The translations under genes were made by a program, and so were the position numbers. Source: Streptomyces sp. NBC_01244 (GTDB lineage: Bacteria > Actinomycetota > Actinomycetes > Streptomycetales > Streptomycetaceae). Taken from it: 64,000 nt of DNA. This document shows positions 57,109 through 64,000 of this stretch, piece after piece (position 1 is the first letter of the stretch; each line of letters begins with the position of its first letter). The DNA is taken from positions 3,906,001-3,970,000 of the forward strand of contig NZ_CP108488.1 in NCBI RefSeq assembly GCF_035987325.1, read 5' to 3'. The notes under the pieces are model-generated. The model worked only from the letters and a program-made list of their open reading frames with translations, made no database searches and was not told the origin of the DNA.

Positions 57109-59316
57109 TCAGACGTTGGCCAGCTCGCGGTCCTTGTCGGGACCGGAGCCGTCCGAGGACTCCCCGAGGTGCTTGCGCAGGCTCTCGCCCTCCACGTCCA
57201 CGTTCGGCAGGATCCGGTCGAGCCACTTCGGCAGCCACCAGGCCTTGTGGCCGAGCAGTGCGAGGACGGCCGGGACGATGGTCATGCGGACGACGAAGGC
57301 GTCGAAGAAGACGGCGATGGCCAGGCCGAAGCCGATCATCTTCACCATCTGGTCGCTGGCGCCCATGAAGCCGGAGAACACCGCGATCATGATGACGGCC
57401 GCGGCGACGACCACCCGGGCGCTGTACTGGAACCCGGTGACGACGGCCTGGCCGGGCCGCTCCCCGTGGACGTACGCCTCACGCATGCGGGTGACCAGGA
57501 AGACCTCGTAGTCCATGGCCAGACCGAAGACCACGCCGACCATGAAGATCGGCATCATCGACATGATCGGACCGGTCTGCTCCACCCCGAAGAGCGAGCC
57601 GAGCCAGCCCCACTGGAAGACCGCCACGACGGCGCCGAGGGCGGCGACCACCGAGAGCAGGAAGCCGAGGGCCGCCTTGAGCGGGACCAGGATCGACCGG
57701 AAGACGAGCATGAGCAGCAGGAAGGCGAGGCCGACGACGAGTGCCAGGTAGGGCAGCAGCGCGTCGTTCATCTTCTGCGAGAAGTCGATGTTCATCGCGG
57801 TCGCGCCGGTGACGAACACCTTGCCGCTGTCGCTGCCGTCGCGGATCTCGTGGACCAGGTCCTCGGTCTCCACGGAGGACGGCCGGTCCTTCGGGATGAC
57901 CGAGATGACGGCGGCGTCCTTGGCCTCGTTCTGGGTGGCCGGCATGACCGCGGCCACGCCGTCCAGGCCCTTGATCCGCTCGACGGTCTGGTCGGCGAGC
58001 GCCTTGTCCCCGTCCACGACGACCATCAGCGGGCCGTTGAAGCCGGGGCCGAAGCCCTCGGAGAGCATGTCGTACGCCTGGCGCTGGGTGGTGGACACCG
58101 GCTGGGCGCCGTCGTCCGGCAGGCCCATCTCCAGCCGGCTCGCCGGGATCGCGATGATGCCGAGGCCGATCACACCCGCGAGCAGCACCATGACGGGGCG
58201 GCGCAGGATGAAGCGGGCCCAGCGGGTGCCGCCGTTGGGCTTGGGCTCGGCGCCTTCGGCGACCGGCTTGGCCTTTCCGAGGAAGCGGGACTTCGTGCCG
58301 GCGGGCAGCACCTTCTTGCCGGCGAATCCGAGCAGGGCCGGGACCAGCGTCAGGGCGACGAGGACCGCGAGGACCACGGTGCCCGCGGCGGCGAAGCCCA
58401 TCTTGCTGAGCATCGGGATGTTGACGACGGCCAGGCCCACGAGGGCGATGACCACGGTCAGACCGGCGAACACCACGGCGGAACCGGCGGTTCCGACGGC
58501 ACGGCCGGCGGCCTCGTCGCGCTCACGGCCCTCGGCGAGCTCCGCGCGGTAGCGGGAGACGATGAAGAGGGCGTAGTCGATGCCGACCGCGAGGCCGATC
58601 ATCATCGCGAGGGTGGAGGTGGTCGAGCCGAGGTCCAGCACGTTGGCGAGCGCGGTGATGGAGGAGATGCCGATGCCCACGCCGATCAGCGCGGTCAGCA
58701 GCGGCAGTCCCGCGGCGATGAGCGAGCCGAAGGTGATGACGAGGACGATCGCGGCGATCGCGATGCCGATGATCTCGCCGGAGCCCGTCTCGGGGGCGGC
58801 CTGCAGGGCGTCGCCGCCGATCTGGACGTTCAGTCCGTCGGCCTTGGCGGCCGTGGCGGACTCCGTCAGCGCCTCGCGGGTGGCGTCCGTCAGCTCCATG
58901 CCGCTGACCTTGTACTTGACGCTCACGTAGGCGGTGGAGCCGTCCTGGCTGACGGCCTTGGCCTCGTACGGGCTGGTGACCGAGGAGATCTGGTCCTTGC
59001 CGGGACCGTCCTTCAGCTCACTGACGATCTTCTCGACCTGGGGCTTGACGGCCTCCGAGTCGACCTTCTCGCCGGCCGGGGCCTTGATCACGATGCGGGC
59101 GGTGGCGCCGTCGGCGGCCATCCCCGGGAAGCGCTGGTCCAGCAGGTCGAAGGCCTTCTGGGCCTCCGTACCGGGTATGGAGAACGAGCCTGAGGTGGGT
59201 GTGGACGCAGTTGCCGCGCCGAATCCGGCGACGAACAGCAGCGCCACCCAGACGAGGGCGACGAATCGGCGGCGCCGGAAGGCGCCCCTGCCGAGTCGGT
59301 AAAGGAAGGTGGCCAC
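57109..59316 (-). CDS. MmpL-type RND transporter (735 aa)
   Basis: RND exporter with two MMPL halves. TM1 lies at residues 18-38, an extracytoplasmic loop to about 185, then a block of five helices containing the proton-relay segment GLAVGIDYALFIVSRYR; the second half repeats it as GLAMDYEVFLVTRMREAY. Typical of actinobacterial YdfJ/MmpL lipid or drug exporters. The GTG start has GGGAG 10 nt upstream. It lies 144 bp downstream of a TetR gene on the same strand, which probably controls it. Confidence 0.92.
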   Translation of the reverse strand: MATFLYRLGRGAFRRRRFVALVWVALLFVAGFGAATASTPTSGSFSIPGTEAQKAFDLLDQRFPGMAADGATARIVIKAPAGEKVDSEAVKPQVEKIVSELKDGPGKDQISSVTSPYEAKAVSQDGSTAYVSVKYKVSGMELTDATREALTESATAAKADGLNVQIGGDALQAAPETGSGEIIGIAIAAIVLVITFGSLIAAGLPLLTALIGVGIGISSITALANVLDLGSTTSTLAMMIGLAVGIDYALFIVSRYRAELAEGRERDEAAGRAVGTAGSAVVFAGLTVVIALVGLAVVNIPMLSKMGFAAAGTVVLAVLVALTLVPALLGFAGKKVLPAGTKSRFLGKAKPVAEGAEPKPNGGTRWARFILRRPVMVLLAGVIGLGIIAIPASRLEMGLPDDGAQPVSTTQRQAYDMLSEGFGPGFNGPLMVVVDGDKALADQTVERIKGLDGVAAVMPATQNEAKDAAVISVIPKDRPSSVETEDLVHEIRDGSDSGKVFVTGATAMNIDFSQKMNDALLPYLALVVGLAFLLLMLVFRSILVPLKAALGFLLSVVAALGAVVAVFQWGWLGSLFGVEQTGPIMSMMPIFMVGVVFGLAMDYEVFLVTRMREAYVHGERPGQAVVTGFQYSARVVVAAAVIMIAVFSGFMGASDQMVKMIGFGLAIAVFFDAFVVRMTIVPAVLALLGHKAWWLPKWLDRILPNVDVEGESLRKHLGESSDGSGPDKDRELANV

Positions 59317-59460
59317 GTCGGTGGTTCTCCCGTTCGGGTCGTGGGATGGATCAGGGCATGGAATGCCGTTCCGACGACGAGAGCGGCGTGTCAGGAGAGG
59401 CAGGATTCGAGCGCGGGGACAGCGCGTGCGGGCGGCTGCCGGGTGAGCAGCCGGGCGGGA

Positions 59461-60051
59461 TCAGACGCCGAGGGCGGGGAAGACCACGGCGTCGATGAAG
59501 TCACCGAGGAAGGTCCGGTCGACGGACCGGTCCTCGATGAGCGGGAGGGCGATGAACGCCCCGATGAGCATGTGCGGCACGAAGGCCAGGGCCGGACAGT
59601 CCGGGGCGATCTCGCCTCGGTCCACCGCCCTTTGCAGCATCTGCTGCAGACCGTTGATCTCCGGATCGACCAGCAGGTCCCGCAGCGCCTTGTGGAGCTC
59701 GGGGCTCTCGTGCACCGCGTGGGTCAGGCCCCGCATCAGCGCGGTGTCCTTCGCCATCTGGGCGTCGTCGGAGTTCTCGATCATGACCCCGAAGTCCCCG
59801 CGGATGCTGCCCGTGTCGATCTCCCGGAGGGAGACCGGCTGGGTGCAGCGCAGGGCCTTCGCGACCAGCTCGGGCTTGCTCCCCCACTGGCGGTAGAGGG
59901 TGGCCTTGCTGGACTTCGTACGGGCGGCGACCGCGTCCATGGTCAGCGCCTCGTAGCCGACCTCGCGCAGGAGGTCGAGGACCGCCCCGTGGAGTTCGGC
60001 TTCCCGCTCGGGGGTGATCCGGCTTCGACGCGACATCGCCTCTTCGACCAT
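59461..60051 (-). CDS. TetR-family repressor of the mmpL operon (196 aa)
   Basis: HTH: ELHGAVLDLLREVGYEALTMDAVAARTKSSKATLYRQWGSKPELVAKAL. The C-terminal domain is of the TetR_C_16/AcrR type (DCPALAFVPHMLIGAFIALPLI). ATG 60051 was chosen because GGGAGGAG lies 8 nt upstream; a second ATG five codons on is possible. Two palindromes sharing one 15-bp core lie just upstream, consistent with autorepression and control of mmpL. Confidence 0.92.
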   Translation of the reverse strand: MVEEAMSRRSRITPEREAELHGAVLDLLREVGYEALTMDAVAARTKSSKATLYRQWGSKPELVAKALRCTQPVSLREIDTGSIRGDFGVMIENSDDAQMAKDTALMRGLTHAVHESPELHKALRDLLVDPEINGLQQMLQRAVDRGEIAPDCPALAFVPHMLIGAFIALPLIEDRSVDRTFLGDFIDAVVFPALGV

Positions 60052-60083
60052 CTCGGCGTCTCCTCCCGACCTTGCCCAACCGA

Positions 60084-60098
60084 ACGAAACCGTTTCGT
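60084..60098. promoter_or_regulatory. TetR operator O1 upstream of the mmpL operon
   Basis: Perfect palindrome ACGAAAC-C-GTTTCGT, 33 bp upstream of the TetR start codon. The same 15-bp core recurs with one change at 60130-60144. Confidence 0.75.
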
Positions 60099-60120
60099 AC
60101 GGATAGACCATACCCCGCCG

Positions 60121-60153
60121 CCAAGCGAAACGAAACCGTTCCGTTTCGCTTGG
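60121..60153. promoter_or_regulatory. TetR operator O2, 12-bp inverted repeat
   Basis: CCAAGCGAAACG (60121-60132) and its perfect complement (60142-60153) around 9 nt. The O1 core lies within it at 60130-60144. Centre-to-centre distance to O1 is 46 bp. Confidence 0.75.
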
Positions 60154-60304
60154 GGGAGTGGTGTCGGTCACGCCCCGGCCGCCCGCCGCCACCCAGCGGG
60201 AGGTCCCACGGACATCCCATCACGGTCCCGTCGAGGCCCCATGGAGGCGCCCTGGATCACCTGTACGAGTTGCCAGCCCCCCTCCGCGCGGAAAGCATTG
60301 GGGG

Positions 60305-63300
60305 GTGAGTCACGACGCGGCGTACCTCCGGTTCCCCCATCTCCACGACGATCTGCTGTGCTTCGCCACCGAGGACGACCTCTGGGTGGCGCCCCTGGTA
60401 CCCCCCGGAGAGCCCGCCGGCCGGGCCTGGCGGATCACCGTCGACCGGACCCGGGTGGGCCATCCCCGGTTCTCCCCCGACGGCAAGCACATCGCGTTCA
60501 CCACCTGGCGCAGCCTCGACCCCGAGATCCACCTCGCCCCCGTCGGGGGCGGCCCGGCGCGCCGTCTCAGCTACTGGGGCGCCACCGACACCAGGGTCTG
60601 CGGCTGGACCCCGCCCGACAAGGAGGGCCGCAGCGACATCCTGGCCGTCTCCTCGCACGGCCAGCCCTTCTCCCACTTCGCCTGGGCCTACAGCCTGCCC
60701 ACCGACGGAAGCCCCGGCGGCCCGCTCCCCTGGGGGCCCGTCTCCGACATCGCCGTCCACGACGAGGCCCCCGACGGCGACGAGCCGGGCGAGCGGCGCA
60801 CCCTGCTGCTGACCGGCAAGCCCCCGCACGAGCCCGCGGCCTGGAAGCGCTACCGCGGCGGCGCCACCGGCCGGCTGTGGCTGCACGGACAGCGGCTGCT
60901 GGAGGACATCGACGGCCACCTGGACTCGCCGATGTTCGTGGACGGCCGGATCGCCTTCCTCTCCGACCACGAGGGCATCGGCAACGTCTACTCCTGCCTG
61001 CCCGACGGCACGGACCTGCGCCGGCACACCGACCACGCGGAGTTCTACGCCCGGCACGCCTCCAGCGACGGCTCCCGGATCGTCTACCAGTGCGCCGGTG
61101 ATCTGTGGATCGTCGAGTCGCTCGCCCCGGACGCCTCCCCGCGCAAGCTGGAGGTCCGCCTGGGCGGCCCCCGCGCGGGCCGCCGCACCTACCAGGTCCC
61201 GGCCGCCAGCCACGTCGACTCCCTCTCCGTCGACGCCACCGGACGGGCCAGCGCCGTCGTCGTGCGCGGCAGCCTGTACTGGCTCACGCACCGCGACGGG
61301 CCCGCCCGCACCATCGCCGACACCCCGGGCGTACGGGTCCGCCTGCCCGAGATGCTCGGCAGCGGCGGGCAGGTGGCGTACGTGACCGACGCGGAGGGCG
61401 AGGACGCGATCGAGATCGCCTACCTCCCCCGCGCCTCGGGCGACCGCGAGCCGCGCCGGCTCGCCTCGGGCGCGCTGGGACGCGTACTGGAGCTGCTCTC
61501 CGATCCGGACGGGGAGCGGCTCGCGATCGCCTCCAACGACGGCCGGCTGCTGCTCATCGACGCCACCGAGGAGTCCAACGGCGAGGCCAGCGAGCTGATC
61601 CGCTCGGACAACGGCCCCGTCACCGACCTCGCCTTCTCCCCCGACGGCTGCTGGCTGACCTGGTCGCACCCGGGCATCGGCCGCTCGCTGCGCCAGATCA
61701 AGATGGCCCGGATCTCCGGACCCGGCGCGCACACGGTCGTGGACGTCACCAACGGCCGCTTCGAGGACGAGAATCCGGTCTTCACCCGGGACGGGCGCTA
61801 CCTCGCCTTCCTGTCCTGGCGCGGTTTCGACCCCGTCTACGACGTCCACACCGGCGACCTGTCCTTCCCGCTGGGCTGCCGCCCCTACCTGGTGCCGCTG
61901 TCCTCGGCCACGCCCTCCCCCTTCGCCTTCTCCCCCGACGGGCGCCCGGCGGCGGGCGGACTCGACCCGGTCGAGGGGGACTCGGAGTCCGGCGACGGCG
62001 CGGTCACCGTGGAGGTGGAGGGCCTGGAGAGCCGGGTGACGCCCTTCCCCGTGTCGGCCTCCAAGTACTCGGCCCTGTACCCGGTGAGCGGCGGCGGGCT
62101 GGTGTGGCTGCGCTGGCCGATCTCGGGCGCGCTCGGCGAGACCTTCGCCAATCCGGCCGACGTCAGCGGCAAGCCGACGCTGGAGTACTTCGACCTCACG
62201 AAGGCCCGCAAGACGGAGCTGGCCTCCGGGCTGGACTGGTTCGCGGTCAGCGGCGACGGCACCCGGCTCGTGGTCAACGAGGACGGCGACCTGCGCGCCG
62301 TCCCGGCGACCGAGTCGGGCGACAGCGACTCCACCGTCTACCTGGACCTGCGGCGCATCCTGCACGAGGTGGACCCGGCGGCCGAGTGGCGCCAGGCCTT
62401 CGAGGAGGCCGGGCGGCTCATCCGCGCCTACTTCTGGGAGCCCGGGATGTGCGGCATCGACTGGGACGGGGTGCTGCGCCAGTACCGCTCCCTCGTCGAA
62501 CGGGTCGCCTCCCCCGACGAGTTCGCCGACCTGATGCGCGAGGTCCTCGGCGAGCTCGGCACCTCGCACGCGTACGTGTCCCCGGCCCGCCGCAACGAGG
62601 GACCCCCGCACTACCAGCGGGCCATCGGCCTGCTCGGTGCCAACCTCTTCCCCCGCGACGGGGCCTGGGTCGTCGGCCGGATCCTGCCCGGCGAGTCCTC
62701 CGACTCCAAGGCCCGCTCCCCCCTCGCGGGCACCGGCATCCGCGAGGGCGCGGTCCTCACCCATGTGGACGGCCGGCCGGTGGACCCGGTCACCGGGCCG
62801 TACCCGCTGCTGTCGGCGGCCGGCGGCACCACCGTGGAGCTCACCTTCGAACCCGCCGAGGGACAGGGCCGCGCACGCCGGGTGGCGATCGTCCCGCTGA
62901 TCGACGACCGCCCGCTGCGCTACCAGGACTGGGTGGCCAAACGCCGCGAGGTGGTCCGGGAGGTCAGCGGCGGCCGCTGCGGCTACCTGCACATCCCCGA
63001 CATGGGCGGCTCGGGCTGGGCGCAGTTCAACCGCGACCTGCGCGCCGAGATGTCCAAGCCGGCCCTGCTCGTGGACGTACGCGGCAACGCCGGCGGGCAC
63101 ATCAGCGAGCTGGTGGTGGAGAAGCTGACCCGCTCGATCCTCGGCTGGGACCTGACCCGCAACGCGCAGCCCGTCTCCTACGCCTCCAACGCGCCCCGGG
63201 GCCCGATCGTGGCCCTGGCCGACGAGGCGACCTCCTCCGACGGGGACATGATCACTGCCGCCTTCAAGCTGCTGGGGCTCGGCCCGGTCGTCGGCCAGCG

Positions 63301-63601
63301 CACCTGGGGCGGGGTGGTCGGCATGACCGGCCGGCACACCCTGGGCGACGGCACGGTGATCACGGTGCCGATGAACGCCGCCTGGTTCCCCGAGTACGGC
63401 TGGTCCGTGGAGAACCAGGGCGTGGAGCCCGACCTGCCGATCCTGCGCACCCCGCTCGACTGGGCGGAGGGGCGGCACGCGCAGCTCGACGACGCCGTGC
63501 ACCTGGCACTGGAGCTGCTGGAACAAGACCCGGCCGCGGTACCGCCCGGCTACACGGACGTACCGGACCGGCGCCGCCCGAAGCTGCCGCCGCGGGGATG
63601 A
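60305..63601 (+). CDS. Tricorn protease homologue (1098 aa)
   Basis: Large cytosolic S41-type serine protease. The N-terminal 660 residues hold WD40-like/TolB propellers (GHPRFSPDGKHIAFTTW, DLAFSPDGCWLTW). The C1 helical domain follows (GMCGIDWDGVLRQYRSLVERV) with catalytic His755 in GTSHAYV. A PDZ domain spans about 770-870, then the C2 catalytic domain with Ser977/Ser978 in DEATSSDGDMITA and TWGGVVGM. It degrades oligopeptides released by the proteasome or Clp. The GTG is the only start giving the family N-terminus MSHDAAYLRFPHL. It is divergent from the TetR/mmpL operon. Confidence 0.92.
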   Translation: MSHDAAYLRFPHLHDDLLCFATEDDLWVAPLVPPGEPAGRAWRITVDRTRVGHPRFSPDGKHIAFTTWRSLDPEIHLAPVGGGPARRLSYWGATDTRVCGWTPPDKEGRSDILAVSSHGQPFSHFAWAYSLPTDGSPGGPLPWGPVSDIAVHDEAPDGDEPGERRTLLLTGKPPHEPAAWKRYRGGATGRLWLHGQRLLEDIDGHLDSPMFVDGRIAFLSDHEGIGNVYSCLPDGTDLRRHTDHAEFYARHASSDGSRIVYQCAGDLWIVESLAPDASPRKLEVRLGGPRAGRRTYQVPAASHVDSLSVDATGRASAVVVRGSLYWLTHRDGPARTIADTPGVRVRLPEMLGSGGQVAYVTDAEGEDAIEIAYLPRASGDREPRRLASGALGRVLELLSDPDGERLAIASNDGRLLLIDATEESNGEASELIRSDNGPVTDLAFSPDGCWLTWSHPGIGRSLRQIKMARISGPGAHTVVDVTNGRFEDENPVFTRDGRYLAFLSWRGFDPVYDVHTGDLSFPLGCRPYLVPLSSATPSPFAFSPDGRPAAGGLDPVEGDSESGDGAVTVEVEGLESRVTPFPVSASKYSALYPVSGGGLVWLRWPISGALGETFANPADVSGKPTLEYFDLTKARKTELASGLDWFAVSGDGTRLVVNEDGDLRAVPATESGDSDSTVYLDLRRILHEVDPAAEWRQAFEEAGRLIRAYFWEPGMCGIDWDGVLRQYRSLVERVASPDEFADLMREVLGELGTSHAYVSPARRNEGPPHYQRAIGLLGANLFPRDGAWVVGRILPGESSDSKARSPLAGTGIREGAVLTHVDGRPVDPVTGPYPLLSAAGGTTVELTFEPAEGQGRARRVAIVPLIDDRPLRYQDWVAKRREVVREVSGGRCGYLHIPDMGGSGWAQFNRDLRAEMSKPALLVDVRGNAGGHISELVVEKLTRSILGWDLTRNAQPVSYASNAPRGPIVALADEATSSDGDMITAAFKLLGLGPVVGQRTWGGVVGMTGRHTLGDGTVITVPMNAAWFPEYGWSVENQGVEPDLPILRTPLDWAEGRHAQLDDAVHLALELLEQDPAAVPPGYTDVPDRRRPKLPPRG

Positions 63602-63635
63602 CCCCGCGGGGCGGGGGACCGTAGGGCATGCGAAG

Positions 63636-63667
63636 GGGGTGCGACCCGGGACGGCGGGTCGCACCCC
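63636..63667. terminator. Bidirectional terminator after the tricorn gene
   Basis: Perfect 12-bp stem (63636-63647 / 63656-63667) around an 8-nt loop, between converging genes. Confidence 0.85.
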
Positions 63668-63690
63668 TCAGTGCGTATTACGGGGTACCG

Positions 63691-63849
63691 CTACTTGTCG
63701 AAATTCTCGTCAAAGGCGTCACGCGCCCTGTCCTGGGCCTGGTCGGCGGCCTGCGAGGCGCGCTCGGACGCCTCGTCCTGCTTGCCGGACGCCTTCGCCT
63801 TCTCCGCGAGTTCCTTCGCCTTGTCCTGGAACTGGTCCCTGATGCCCAT
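63691..63849 (-). CDS. Small CsbD-like / stress-type protein (52 aa)
   Basis: 52 codons: MGIRDQFQDKAKELAEKAK, then an Ala/Asp/Gln/Lys-rich amphipathic helix ending FDENFDK. Composition and length fit the CsbD-like or antitoxin-like small hydrophilic proteins abundant in stationary-phase Streptomyces, but the match is not firm. GAGGA lies 5 nt before the ATG. The reading frame is shorter than most gene finders accept; its clean G/C third positions and ribosome-binding site support it. Confidence 0.7.
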   Translation of the reverse strand: MGIRDQFQDKAKELAEKAKASGKQDEASERASQAADQAQDRARDAFDENFDK

Positions 63850-63927
63850 GTGTCCTCACTCCTGTAGCGGTGTTCGGTAAGGGGAACCCGACCAGTCTCA
63901 CCCAGGTGGACATTCCTCGCATTCCGA

Positions 63928-64000
63928 TCAGCGGCTCGGGCTGCGCTCCTGCTCGTCCGCGGCCCCGCCGGCCCCCACAAGTCCCTTGGAAACACTGGCC
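63928..64000 (-). CDS. C-terminal end of a further gene (right edge)
   Basis: On the minus strand one frame reads in from the edge as ASVSKGLVGAGGAADEQER and stops with TGA at 63928-63930, with mostly G/C third positions. About 24 codons are visible, too few to name a family. It would lie 78 bp upstream of the small stress-type gene. Confidence 0.4.
   Translation of the reverse strand, partial: ASVSKGLVGAGGAADEQERSPSR

Overview
The window is chromosomal DNA of a Streptomyces (or very close relative). GC content is very high, almost all third codon positions are G or C, and TTA codons are close to absent. The gene set includes an SsgA-like sporulation protein, a DUF348/G5 resuscitation factor, an actinobacterial protein O-mannosyltransferase, a TamR/Tam pair and a tricorn-type protease. 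From memory, the gene order (mfd, glmU, prs, rplY, pth, ppc, desaturase, tam/tamR, galE, ispE/ksgA/rpfB, rsmI, pmt, ssgE) follows the core arm of S. coelicolor and relatives. No database search was run.

Layout. 1-9 kb: the 5' two-thirds of mfd, an FtsX-type ABC export pair, a 14-helix MFS pump, and a membrane protein with a TTA codon whose C-terminus runs into an intergenic repeat. 9-10 kb: a DivIVA-like coiled-coil protein. 10.3-15.3 kb: the most unusual region, a divergent pair of operons whose products resemble polymorphic-toxin parts (a zinc deaminase and a WHH-type HNH nuclease on one strand, a YwqJ-type deaminase on the other). Each operon also carries SUKH immunity-type domains. Nothing in it looks like a secretion module. 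15.3-17.2 kb: an orphan LiaS/DesK-type histidine kinase coupled to an uncharacterised gene. 17.3-24.4 kb: housekeeping genes tRNA-Gln, glmU, prs, rplY, pth and ppc, separated by strong terminators.

24.4-33.4 kb: an acyl-CoA desaturase with its TetR regulator and two tandem operators, a secreted FG-GAP/VCBS protein, a VOC protein and tam facing tamR across clustered MarR operators, a NarL-type regulator overlapping the tamR 3' end, galE, and a second NarL-type regulator that has lost its phospho-acceptor Asp. 33.5-34.8 kb: an IS30-family element beside a strong G-quadruplex motif. 34.9-41.7 kb: tandem membrane-anchored PQQ-like propellers, an ABC-F ATPase and an acyltransferase. 41.9-48.2 kb: ispE, ksgA, rpfB, tatD, a zinc-ribbon gene and rsmI, with stop/start overlaps at both rpfB/ksgA and ksgA/ispE. 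48.3-54 kb: pmt, a class B PBP, a YbaK deacylase and a serine hydrolase. 53.8-56.4 kb: an ECF Ni/Co importer. 56.5-64 kb: an SsgE-like SALP, a TetR/MmpL operon with two strong palindromic operators, a tricorn protease homologue, a 52-residue stress-type protein and the end of one more gene.

The most interesting candidate system is the intracellular SUKH/deaminase/nuclease island at 10310-15326.
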